This document shows, in pieces, positions 16,850 to 26,500 of a stretch of DNA of 64,000 bases. Numbering within the stretch: position 1 is the first letter of the stretch; every line of letters starts with the position of its first letter. A program made the position numbers and the translations under genes. The DNA comes from JANMDR01 sp031409495 (GTDB taxonomy: Bacteria; Pseudomonadota; Gammaproteobacteria; Burkholderiales; Usitatibacteraceae): contig JANNXI010000268.1 of assembly GCA_031409495.1 (NCBI GenBank), positions 1 to 64,000 of the forward strand, written 5' to 3'. The notes under the pieces were generated by a model. That model saw only the letters and a program-made list of their open reading frames with translations, made no database searches and was not told the DNA's origin.

Positions 16850-16951
16850 GTAGCAATTCATTCAAATAAGCTAATACATCTATCAACGCTAGCCGCGTAG
16901 TTGACTACTGCGGGTATAGCGCTGGATACGACTGTAGCGAGGTATGATCAA

Positions 16952-17782
16952 ATGCGTCACCGCACGTTTCTTGAGTTTGCGCGTTATCGCTATCTTAAAA
17001 TTGCGGCGCTCCTTGCCGCCAATTGCGCCCTCGCCTACGGCTGGTGGCGTTATCCGCTTGGGCACTATGGCGGCACGCCGTTAGGTTATACCTTGGGCAC
17101 GATTGGTGCAGTGCTCATTTTGTGGCTGATGTGGTTCGGAATTCAAAAACGCCGTTACCGCGCTACGCAAAACCTAAAAGGCTGGTTGTCTGCGCACGTG
17201 TATTTGGGCGGCGCGCTCATCGTGGTGGCGACGTTACACTCGGGTTTTCAGGTAGGTTGGAACATCCATACACTTGCCTATTTGCTGATGCTCATCGTCA
17301 TCGCGTCAGGCTTTTTTGGTGTATTCACTTACCTACGCTTCCCGCGGTTGATGACTGAAAATTTGGCGGAAGATACCCTTGATAGCGTGGCGCTAAAAAT
17401 CGCCGATATTGATCGAGAAGCCCGTAGATTAGCGCTTGGCATGCCCGACGAAATAAATAGTGTGGTGCTGCAATCGGTGCAGGAAACGCGCATTGGCGGC
17501 GGCGTTATCGCGCAATTACGGGAACATGTGCGCAACTGCCCAACCAGCAACGCTGTGCAGATAGTCCACGCTTATGCTGCAAACGTTAAGGGCGAAGAGG
17601 CGCAACGCCAGCAGAGTCTCTATACCCTAATGCTCCGTAAAGAACGATTAGTGGCGCGCGCACGAACCGATGTGCGCTACAAAGCCATGATGGAAATATG
17701 GCTCTATTTTCATGTACCGACGTCGTTTGCCTTACTGGCAGCGCTGACAGCGCACATCATTGCTGTATTTTTTTACCGTTGA
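16952..17782 (+). CDS. Diheme b-type cytochrome membrane subunit
   Basis: 276 residues. The ATG at 16952 is chosen because GAGGT lies nine bases upstream; an in-frame TTG at 16901 has no such site. Five hydrophobic segments fall at about 14-33, 46-64, 82-99, 107-128 and 250-275. His82 and His96 are 14 residues apart, as are His254 and His268, the pattern expected for two bis-His b hemes in a four-helix core. A cytoplasmic helical insert lies at about 135-245. By analogy with b561/ferric-reductase-like subunits it would pass electrons from quinol to periplasmic cytochromes. It is the first gene of a plus-strand operon and is 19 bases from the next. Confidence 0.72.
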   Translation: MRHRTFLEFARYRYLKIAALLAANCALAYGWWRYPLGHYGGTPLGYTLGTIGAVLILWLMWFGIQKRRYRATQNLKGWLSAHVYLGGALIVVATLHSGFQVGWNIHTLAYLLMLIVIASGFFGVFTYLRFPRLMTENLAEDTLDSVALKIADIDREARRLALGMPDEINSVVLQSVQETRIGGGVIAQLREHVRNCPTSNAVQIVHAYAANVKGEEAQRQQSLYTLMLRKERLVARARTDVRYKAMMEIWLYFHVPTSFALLAALTAHIIAVFFYR

Positions 17783-17801
17783 ACGTTTAGCCTAACCATC
17801 G

Positions 17802-19721
17802 ATGAAAACTACGCTCACCACGATCACACGAAATAAAAAAGGCGAAGCCACCCTAACTTCAAGAGAAGTTACCGCTGAAACCTTACGCATCGGTCGCGGC
17901 GCTGATTGCAAACTGCATTTGTCGGATGCGCGAGTATCGCTGTTTCATGCCGAAATTATGACTAATTTTGGGCACCCAAGTTACATCGAAGCGCGCCACG
18001 GGACGATTACCGTAGATGGCAAATCCACCACTGCGGCGGCACTCGAAGTAGGCCAGAAGATACTCATCGGACCTTTTGAACTCATCGTTTTACCGAACGC
18101 GAACGATATTGATATTGCGTTAAGCGTCGAGCTAATCGACCCGCTATCAGATGATCTTGATGCGGTGAAAAGCCAAATCAAAGCTGGACTTGCGCGCACA
18201 TGGCTGTCAAAGCGGGCCTTAAGCTGGATTAGCGCGGTGAGCGTGTTGATGGTGTTTTTGGCCTGGCCCGTGTGGCATGCTCTCGAACGCGAAAAAGCGC
18301 TTTTAGTAGGAGCCAGCACGATGAAAGCACCAGATGCCAACTTGGTTAAAGCCGCCAAAGTTAAACCTGCGATCCACCCTGATGGCTCGTGGGATGTAGG
18401 CCCGCTTAGTAGCGCGCACACAAGCTTTGGCAGCAACTGCAGTGCCTGCCACCAACACCCGTTTCAGTCAGTGCAAAACCAAGCTTGTGAAGACTGTCAT
18501 AAAAAAATTGGCTGGCATTTCGCACTCGATACCGCCCAATCAAAAGCCGTGCACAAAACTGTCTTTAGTGATGCCTATTGCGCTGATTGCCATCGCGATC
18601 ACAAGGGCGCACTGGGATTGGTGCGAGGCGATTCTAAGCTTTGTACGGATTGCCACGGCAATCTAAAAGCCAAACATCCGCAGACGGGGGTGTTGGACGT
18701 GGCAGACTTTAGCAAAGATCATCCGCCATTTAAGGTTTCAATGCTGCTGCGCGGCGCAGATAAGAAAAGCGCCGCGGCCCTAACACAGGCTGGCGTCCCC
18801 AACGTTCATATTGAACGCATCGCTCAAACCGACAAAACCCGCTACGTCGAATCATCTGGGCTTAAGTTTCCACACGACGTGCACATAAGTGCCAAAGGTG
18901 TGCGCAGCCCTAGCGGCCGCGTACTCATGGAGTGCAAAAATTGCCATGAATCTGACGAAACCGGCACGCGTTTCAAACTAACCACCATGGCGGCACATTG
19001 CCAATCATGCCATTCACTAGAATTTGAGCCCAATGCCACGTCGCGCCAAGTGCCGCACGGCAAAATACCCGACGTCATCGCAACCGTGCGCGAACACTAT
19101 GCCTTGGCAGCCCTCGGTCCTAACGCCGTTGACAATACCCCTGCCGCCTTTAACGCCGTTGAGCAACAACGCAGCAGCAAAACCGGAGCGCCTATTACTG
19201 CGGCGCTAAAAACACTGGCGTGGGCAAATAGCAAAGCGACGAACATCACCCAAGAGATTTTTGAAGTACGGCTGTGCTTCACCTGCCATGAAATTACCAA
19301 AACTAAAGATCTCAAAGCAAGTTTAGCCGTCAATAGCGGCGCAGCCGATGCAATAGAGGCGAATAGCCCTCCGTGGCAAATCACGCCGATTGTCATCACT
19401 CAGCATTGGCTGCCGAAATCGCGCTTTCCACACTCGGCGCACGCCACGGAGACATGCAGCAGTTGCCATGATGTGGCGAAATCAAAATTAAGTAGCGAAA
19501 TTTCGATACCTAAAATCGAAAGCTGTCGCGAATGCCACGGCGGCAATGTAGTCACTAAAGATAAAGCGCCAGGCACCTGTGAAACCTGCCACGGCTTTCA
19601 CACAGGCAGCCCAAAATCTGGAGTCGCACCGATATTACCGGGCGTCAATCATCCAGCTCGTCTATTCAAAGTGGGTATCGATGCGCCACCTAAAGCGCCT
19701 ACTTCGAGCGCAATTAAATGA
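17802..19721 (+). CDS. FHA domain fused by a membrane segment to a decaheme c-type cytochrome
   Basis: 639 residues. Residues 1-110 form an FHA domain (LRIGRGADCKLHLSDARVSL, then FHAEI), a phosphothreonine-binding fold, predicted cytoplasmic. A membrane helix at about 139-158 (ISAVSVLMVFLAWPVW) leads to a periplasmic part with ten CXXCH motifs: CSACH, CEDCH, CADCH, CTDCH, CKNCH, CQSCH, CFTCH, CSSCH, CRECH and CETCH, spread over about residues 213-595. It would take electrons from the b-type subunit and hand them to later cytochromes, with FHA binding giving control by protein phosphorylation; that last step is inference. Its stop overlaps the next start (ATGA). Confidence 0.88.
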   Translation: MKTTLTTITRNKKGEATLTSREVTAETLRIGRGADCKLHLSDARVSLFHAEIMTNFGHPSYIEARHGTITVDGKSTTAAALEVGQKILIGPFELIVLPNANDIDIALSVELIDPLSDDLDAVKSQIKAGLARTWLSKRALSWISAVSVLMVFLAWPVWHALEREKALLVGASTMKAPDANLVKAAKVKPAIHPDGSWDVGPLSSAHTSFGSNCSACHQHPFQSVQNQACEDCHKKIGWHFALDTAQSKAVHKTVFSDAYCADCHRDHKGALGLVRGDSKLCTDCHGNLKAKHPQTGVLDVADFSKDHPPFKVSMLLRGADKKSAAALTQAGVPNVHIERIAQTDKTRYVESSGLKFPHDVHISAKGVRSPSGRVLMECKNCHESDETGTRFKLTTMAAHCQSCHSLEFEPNATSRQVPHGKIPDVIATVREHYALAALGPNAVDNTPAAFNAVEQQRSSKTGAPITAALKTLAWANSKATNITQEIFEVRLCFTCHEITKTKDLKASLAVNSGAADAIEANSPPWQITPIVITQHWLPKSRFPHSAHATETCSSCHDVAKSKLSSEISIPKIESCRECHGGNVVTKDKAPGTCETCHGFHTGSPKSGVAPILPGVNHPARLFKVGIDAPPKAPTSSAIK

Positions 19722-21658
19722 TGAAGAAAGCCGTAAATTGGGCATCTTCAGGCAGTGCTATATTGCGATTTTGGGCGCTTTCTTTAACTTCTTTCGCGTT
19801 AGTCAGCTGCGGCAGTGGGGGTGATTCTGGATCAGGCAGCCCCGCGCCCGCGTCCCTGGTGACACCTGCCATCACGGATTTTTTAAGTATTGAAGATGTG
19901 CAACGTATTGTTGCCCAAGGTGTGGCAGAAGCCACCATCCGTAAGCAGGCGGCGACATTCGCCGTAGTTGATCGCGTGGGTAATGTATTGGCGGTGTTCC
20001 GTATGACGGGTGCGGCTACTACTTTTAAAATCACCAGCAAACAAAACAGCAGCGATGGCGCAAAACAAATCGATGGTGGTTTAGAAAATATTGATGTGCT
20101 GCCTGACACCTTTGCGGCCATCAGCAAAGCTATCACCGGTGCTTATTTGTCATCAAACGGCAATGCGTTTTCAAGCCGCACAGCAGGGCAAATTGTGCAA
20201 GAAAATTTTAATCCGCGCGAGGCAAATCAACCTGCCGGCCCGCTTTACGGTGTGCAATTTTCGCAGCTCTCCTGCTCTGACCTTATGCGCCGGGCTGAAC
20301 ACGGCACAATCGGCCCTAAACGCTCCCCGTTAGGGCTTTCCGCTGACCCTGGCGGGTTGCCAATCTACAAAAATAATCGACTCGTTGGCGGTATCGGTGT
20401 AATCTCCGACGCGGTGTATGGGCTGGATGCCGACATTAGTGATTTTGATGATAGCAGCGATGAACGCATTGCCGTGGCCGCCACCATCGGCTATGCCGCG
20501 CCAGATGATATTCGCGGCAATCGCATCAGCGTTGATGGCCGCACGTTGCGTTATATCGATTCTGAATCAACACTAAGCAACGGCGCACCCAGCAGCGGCT
20601 ATGCAAATTTAGCCGGGGCAAGTATACCAGTCGGCGGCTATTTTGACGGCGCCGTGCGCGCTGGGACCAGTTTTGGTTCAATTGCATCCGGCTACCAAGC
20701 AGATGGCGGCGTATTTGCAGCACTAAATGGCTTTGTATTGACGGACAATGATGGTAAAAATCGCTACCCAATCGTTGCTGGGGGCGATGGCTTTTTAAAG
20801 TCAAATGAAGTGAGCACGATTGCTCAAGAAGCCCTAAAAGTAGCCAACCGCGCGCGCGCGCAAATTCGTCGGCCACTGGGCTCAGCAGCACAAGTTACCA
20901 TCACCGTAGTCGATACCTTAGGCAATGCGCTCGTGCTTGTGCGTACGCCTGATGCACCTGTTTTCGGTACTGATGTTGCATTGCAAAAAGCACGCACGGC
21001 AGTCACTTTCTCGCACCCTACATTTGCCGCCGAGCTTAGCAATTTGCCAAGCTTTACCTACCTAGGCGCGAATGGCGCAACGGTTCCTGCGTTTCGTAGC
21101 TTTAACGAATACGTAGCGGCTAGCCGCACGTTTTTTAATGACCCTACCATGCTCGCTAATGGCATCGCGTTTTCAAGCCGCGCGCTTGGTAACGCATCGC
21201 GCCCGTTTTTTCCGGATGGCATCCAAAGCACTGAAGCTGGCCCGTTCAGTACCCCGTTTAAAAACTGGAGCCCGTTTCATTTGGGTTTGCAACTCGATCT
21301 GAACTACAGCGCTATTGTGGCGGCGGCGACAGGGTCAGCGAAATTTGACTGCACAGGGCTAATCCGCGCTAAAAACGGCATTCAGATATTTGCGGGCGCT
21401 GTGCCCATTTATCGCAATGCGCAGTTGGTGGGCGCTATTGGCATATCTGGCGACGGCATTGACCAAGATGATATGGTCGCCTTTTTAGGTTTAAGCAATG
21501 CTGGAAAGGCCCTAAATACGGGCATCGGCAATGCACCAAAGGCAATTCGTGCGGATACATTAGTACCCCGTGGCGAAGGCACGCGCTTGCGCTACGTAAA
21601 TTGTCCGGTTGCGCCATTCAATGGTTCTTCGGAACAAAATGTGTGCGAGGGCATATGA
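19718..21658 (+). CDS. Lipoprotein with two GlcG/HbpS-like (DUF336) heme-binding-type domains
   Basis: 646 residues. The N terminus is a lipoprotein signal (LSLTSFALVSC followed by GSGGDSGSG), so the protein is lipid-anchored. Two GlcG/HbpS-like modules are recognisable: near residue 50 (SIEDVQRIVAQGVAEATIRK, then AVVDRVGNVLAVFRM) and near 365 (NEVSTIAQEALKVANRARAQ, then VVDTLGNALVLVRTP). Each is followed by a variable part with VPIYRN or LPIYKN motifs. Members of this fold bind heme or small cofactors. Placement between cytochrome and barrel genes suggests a periplasmic or surface accessory. ATGA overlaps occur at both ends. The start codon lies in a degenerate copy of the palindromic repeat. 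Confidence 0.75.
   Translation: MMKKAVNWASSGSAILRFWALSLTSFALVSCGSGGDSGSGSPAPASLVTPAITDFLSIEDVQRIVAQGVAEATIRKQAATFAVVDRVGNVLAVFRMTGAATTFKITSKQNSSDGAKQIDGGLENIDVLPDTFAAISKAITGAYLSSNGNAFSSRTAGQIVQENFNPREANQPAGPLYGVQFSQLSCSDLMRRAEHGTIGPKRSPLGLSADPGGLPIYKNNRLVGGIGVISDAVYGLDADISDFDDSSDERIAVAATIGYAAPDDIRGNRISVDGRTLRYIDSESTLSNGAPSSGYANLAGASIPVGGYFDGAVRAGTSFGSIASGYQADGGVFAALNGFVLTDNDGKNRYPIVAGGDGFLKSNEVSTIAQEALKVANRARAQIRRPLGSAAQVTITVVDTLGNALVLVRTPDAPVFGTDVALQKARTAVTFSHPTFAAELSNLPSFTYLGANGATVPAFRSFNEYVAASRTFFNDPTMLANGIAFSSRALGNASRPFFPDGIQSTEAGPFSTPFKNWSPFHLGLQLDLNYSAIVAAATGSAKFDCTGLIRAKNGIQIFAGAVPIYRNAQLVGAIGISGDGIDQDDMVAFLGLSNAGKALNTGIGNAPKAIRADTLVPRGEGTRLRYVNCPVAPFNGSSEQNVCEGI
19722..19750. repeat. 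Degenerate palindromic repeat copy inside the start of a gene
   Basis: TGAAGAAAGCC and GGGCATCTTCA pair at 8 of 11 positions around GTAAATT, matching the layout of the intergenic palindromes (TGAAGACGCCC, loop, GGGCGTCTTCA). It covers codons 2-11 of the lipoprotein gene and lies just past the stop of the FHA-cytochrome gene. Confidence 0.5.
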
Positions 21659-23505
21659 GTAAAATGCCTACAAGACACATGCCTGCGACGACAATACCTT
21701 CAAGCAAGCCAATTTTAAAGGCAGTGGTCTTTGCGCTGCTGAGCGCGTCGCTTTCAAGCAACTACGCACAAACACCTCCAGTACTCCCGGTACTCCCAGT
21801 TGATAGCACAGCAAGCGATGAGGCAATCGAGCGCCAACGCCCGCAAAGTAAGCCGCTCAAATACGAACTGCCACCAATTGATCCAAATCAAGTATCGCCA
21901 CCAACGCCGCTCATGCCGCGTGAGTTAGTATCCGTGCCGGATCGTTGGCGCATCGTCGATACCTTGGGCATTAAATTCCCTTGGTACGATCCGTACAATC
22001 ACAATGTGTATAAAGGCGATAAGCCGTTTGAGCCGTTTGCTAAATGGGGCAATGACTGGTTCTTAGCGCTTTCAGCAATTTCGGACTCACTCATTGAAGC
22101 GCGGCGCTTGCCTACACCCGTGGGTGCGCAATCTACGGCTGGTGCCGACGCCAGCGATGTGTTTGGTCGCCCGCGGCAAACAGGCCTAGTGCAAACACTT
22201 ATTTTCTCCGTGGGCGTAACCAAAGGCAACACCACCTTTAAGCCGCCTGACTATGAGTTTCGATTTGTGCCCGCTATTCATATTAACCATGCGCGTACAC
22301 GCGAAGTACGCGCAGTGCGGGTTGATCCCCGTGAAGGTTTTAATCGCACCGATTCGCACCTTGGCATACAAGAAGCCTTTGCTGATGTGCACCTGCGCAA
22401 CGTATCTGAACGCTATGATTTTGATTCGCTGCGCGTGGGCATTCAGCCCTTCACATCGGATTTTCGTGGTTTTCTGTTTCAAGATGTGCCCATTGGTGTG
22501 CGCTTGTTTGGTACCCGTGATAATAATAAATTGCAATACAACTTGGCGTACTTTCGACGCATCGAAAAGGACACCAATAGCGGCTTAAACGATATTAATC
22601 AAACCCTGCGGCGCGATCATATACTGGCTGCAAACGTCTATAAACAGGACTTCCCCGTTCTTGGCCACACCACACAAGCTACCATCATCCACAACATCAA
22701 TCGTGAATCGAGTCGTGATTACTATGACCGCAATGGCGCGCTAGTTCGTCCAGCAGTATTGGGCGATGTACGTGGCCATAACTATCGCGTAACCTATCTT
22801 GGACTCAACGGTGACGGGCATTTTGGCAAATGGAATTTAACTACCTCTCTATATGCAGCGCTCGGTCGGGATAATCGCCATCCGCTCGCACAAAAGCCGC
22901 AAACCATTCGTGCGGGCATGGCGGCAGCTGAACTCTCGCGCGACTTTTCATGGCTGCGCGTCCGCGCGAATGCCTTGGTTGCCTCTGGCGACAAAGACCC
23001 TTTTGATAGTCGCGCCACCGGCTTTGATGCGATTTTTGAAAACCCGCAATTTGCGGGTGCCGACACTAGCTTTTTCATTCGCCAAGCCGTCCCCTTGATT
23101 GGGGGTGGTGGCGTAGCGCTTTCTGGACGCAACGGTATTTTGCCGTCGCTGCGGTCATCAAAAGACCAAGGCCAATCTAATTTTGTAAATCCTGGTTTAA
23201 CCCTGTTGGGCGTCGGCGCAGATGCCGACCTAACGCCGCAAGTTCGGGTGATTGCCAATGTATCAAAATTGCAGTTTGTAAACACATCGGTATTGGGTGT
23301 GCTGCGTAATCAGACCCCGCCGTCAAAAGACCTAGGTGTGGATGTTTCTTTGGGAGCGCAGTATCGGCCATTTATGTCACAGAACATTGTCTTTAATGCC
23401 TCTGCGTCGGCTTTGCTACCCGGAAAAGGGCTTAAACAGCTCTATGATGAAGGCAAGCGTGGAGCGCAATACTCAGTTTTACTAAATCTAGTGCTCACAT
23501 ATTAA
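21655..23505 (+). CDS. Outer-membrane beta-barrel protein (porin-like) of the cytochrome operon
   Basis: 616 residues from the ATG at 21655 that overlaps the previous stop (ATGA). A signal peptide (AVVFALLSASLSSNYAQTPP, cleavage after YA) is followed by a Pro-rich segment. The rest is rich in alternating aromatic/hydrophobic strands with polar turns and ends with aromatic Tyr (LLNLVLTY), as outer-membrane barrels do. No heme motif is present. Its place between multiheme cytochromes suggests a barrel that houses or contacts a cytochrome, as in porin-cytochrome conduits; this is an inference because I see no direct homology to MtrB. The next gene starts eight bases on. Confidence 0.7.
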   Translation: MSKMPTRHMPATTIPSSKPILKAVVFALLSASLSSNYAQTPPVLPVLPVDSTASDEAIERQRPQSKPLKYELPPIDPNQVSPPTPLMPRELVSVPDRWRIVDTLGIKFPWYDPYNHNVYKGDKPFEPFAKWGNDWFLALSAISDSLIEARRLPTPVGAQSTAGADASDVFGRPRQTGLVQTLIFSVGVTKGNTTFKPPDYEFRFVPAIHINHARTREVRAVRVDPREGFNRTDSHLGIQEAFADVHLRNVSERYDFDSLRVGIQPFTSDFRGFLFQDVPIGVRLFGTRDNNKLQYNLAYFRRIEKDTNSGLNDINQTLRRDHILAANVYKQDFPVLGHTTQATIIHNINRESSRDYYDRNGALVRPAVLGDVRGHNYRVTYLGLNGDGHFGKWNLTTSLYAALGRDNRHPLAQKPQTIRAGMAAAELSRDFSWLRVRANALVASGDKDPFDSRATGFDAIFENPQFAGADTSFFIRQAVPLIGGGGVALSGRNGILPSLRSSKDQGQSNFVNPGLTLLGVGADADLTPQVRVIANVSKLQFVNTSVLGVLRNQTPPSKDLGVDVSLGAQYRPFMSQNIVFNASASALLPGKGLKQLYDEGKRGAQYSVLLNLVLTY

Positions 23506-23513
23506 GGCTGAAG

Positions 23514-26500
23514 ATGCGTGCGTTTATAACCCTAATTTTTTGCGTTCCGTTCCTAAGCTTAGGACTCGCTTTTACGCTCGCCAATGCTAACGCCAACGCT
23601 ACGGTTGGCCCCGTGGCCGCTGCTACGCCGCAAAAAGCGACTCACCTCAAACATCCCGCTGCGCCCGCGCGCCAAACCGCAAAAGACGCTGAGTTAAAAT
23701 CTGCTGGCTGCGTAACTTGCCATACCGGCACGGATAAACACACCATGCACGCCAACCCGGCAGTGGTATTAGGTTGCACCGATTGTCACGGCGGTGATGT
23801 GGGCGTGGCTAAACCCAAAGATGCGATTTATAAGGGTGTGGGCGACGCCCAATATAGTGCCGCGATGAATCGCGCCCACGTAAATCCGACTTTTCCGAAA
23901 GCGTGGAACTATCCATCATCTGCCAATCCTGAAAGCAGCTACACCCTGCTGAACCGCGAAAATAAAGACTATGTGCGCTTTATCAACCCCGGTGATTTAC
24001 GGGTCGCGCGGGAAGCCTGCGGTGCTTGCCACCTAGAAACCGTGCAAGCGGTAGAACGTAGCTTGATGTCCACCAGCGCCATGCTTTGGGGGGGGGCAGC
24101 ATACAACAATGGTATCTTGCCTTATAAGCGCTATATTTTAGGCGAATCCTATACCGCCGATGGTGTGGGCGCTTCGATTAAGAACCCCGTGCCAGTGAAT
24201 GAGCATATGACAAAAATGGGCATATTGCCTGCGCTTACTGCCTTACCTGCATGGGAAACCGTGGCACCCGGTGATGTGTTCCGCGTATTTGAGCGCGGCG
24301 GGCGCGTTATTAATTCTGGCTTTCCTGAAATTGGTCTACCCAACAGCACAGGGGTACTGCAAAAGCTTGACGAACCGGGCCGGCCGGATATTAAACAATC
24401 CAATCGTGGCCCCGCGACGGGTCAACGCATTGCCGTGCCGGTTTTAAACATCGCTAAAACGCGCTTGAATGATCCGCACCTTTGGTTTCTCGGCACCAAC
24501 GACCAGCCCGGCGATTACCGCTCGTCCGGCTGCACCGCTTGCCATACCGTTTACGCTAACGATCGCGACCCGAAGCGTGCCGGGTTTTACGGCAAATACG
24601 GTAATGAAGGCAAATCAATCAGCGTTGATCCGACGATTTCCAAAACTGAGTCTGGACACCCACTAAAACACGAATTTACCCGCGCGATACCCTCGTCGCA
24701 ATGCATGGTTTGCCATATGCATCAACCCAATATTTTCGTCAATAGCTTTTACGGCACCACGATGTGGGATTACGAATCAGATGCACCGGCAATGTGGCCG
24801 AAGCAGCAAAAATATCCAACTGATACAGAGATTAGCAAAATACTTAAGCGCAACCCGGAAGAGGCGGCCACTCGGGGCTTGTGGGGAAATGCAGATTTCT
24901 CTAAAAAAGTTTCGGAACTGAACCCGACGCTTAAAGATGGCCAGTTTGCCGATTACCACGGCCACGGCTGGAATTTTCGCTATGTGTATAAGCGCGATCG
25001 CAAAGGCACCCTGTTGGACAAAGACAGTAAACCGGTAGCCGATAATGATCCCGAAAAATTCAAAAAAGCGGTGCATTTGACGTCCATCCATTTGGATATT
25101 GGCATGCAATGCGTTGACTGCCATTTTGTTCAGGACGCGCATGGCAATGGCCATATTTATGGCGAAGTAGCCGCTGCCGTAGAAATTGATTGCGCCGATT
25201 GCCACGGCACCGCCAATAAACTGCCGACACTGCGCACCAGCGGCCCTGCGGCAAAACCGGGTGGCCGTGATTTGCTCACCCTACGCACGCAAGATGGCCG
25301 TAAACGCTTTGAATGGAAAGATGACAAGCTCTATCAACGCTCAGCCCTTGACCCGAAACTTGAATGGCAGATGAGTTTAGTCAAAAACAGCGTGACCGAA
25401 GGCCATCCCGAATACAACGAAAAAGCGGCACGCGCTAAGCTGATGCATAGCGGACAGGCGGGCAAAGATGGCGCTTGGGGCGTGAGCAAAAACGCAGTTA
25501 ATCCGAACGCGGATTATGCGCACAATGAAGACAAGATGACCTGCTATTCTTGCCATCTTTCATGGACCACATCTTGCGGCGGCTGCCACTTGCCGATTCA
25601 AGCGAACGCCAAAACCGATCGCCTGCATTATGAAGGTGGTGAGACCCGCAACTTCGCTACCTATAACCCGCAAGTTGCCAGAGATGATATGTTCCAACTG
25701 GGTAAGCACGGCACGGTAAAAGGCTCGCGCATTACGCCGGTGCGGTCTAGCTCGGCGCTAGTTTTAAGCTCAACAAATTCAAACCGTGAAAAAATTTATA
25801 TACAACAACCGCCGATAGCTTCTAGCGGATTCTCCTCCCAAGCCTTTGCCCCGCACTATCCGCATACTGAGCGCAAGACTGAAACCAAGACGTGTAGCGA
25901 TTGCCACCTCAGCACCGCCAACGATAACAACGCCATCATGGCGCAGTTACTTCTGCAGGGCACTAATTTCGTCAACTTTATCGGCTTTAATGCTTGGGTA
26001 GGCAGCGCTAAAAATATAGAAGCCGTGCAGGTTACTGAATGGGATGAACCACAATCAGTGATCGGCAGCTATCTGCAAAAATATGCTTATCCCGATTACT
26101 TTGCAAGCCACGAAAAGCGCAGCTTAGAACTGCCCGAAGCGCACGACCATTCCACAGGCGGCGCGGCGCGTTGCATCGCTCTACGGGGCGAATATTTGTT
26201 TGTAGCCGAAGGTGAAGGTGGCTTCAGAGTTTATGACGTCGCTAACATCGCCAACAAAGGCGTATCACAACGCATTATCACCGCGCCGTTTTCACCACTT
26301 GGTCAAGACGCCCACATCGCCAGCAAAAACGCGACTTGCATGGCGCTACCCACCAATCAACCCATCGCACCCGAGCGTAACAAGGGCGACCTAATGCGCA
26401 TTACCAACGAAGAACAACCTTTCCACCCCATGTATCACTACGCCTTCATTGTCGATGCGGTTGAGGGCTTAATCGTCACGAATGTCGATACCTTTGCTGA

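Noticed and set aside
16901..16951. TTG start extending the diheme b protein by 17 residues
   Set aside because: No ribosome binding site precedes the TTG, whereas GAGGT stands nine bases before the ATG at 16952.
22186..22588. Overlapping frames of 100-116 codons on both strands inside the outer-membrane barrel gene
   Set aside because: They lie wholly within a well supported coding region and have atypical Cys/His/Ile-rich composition.
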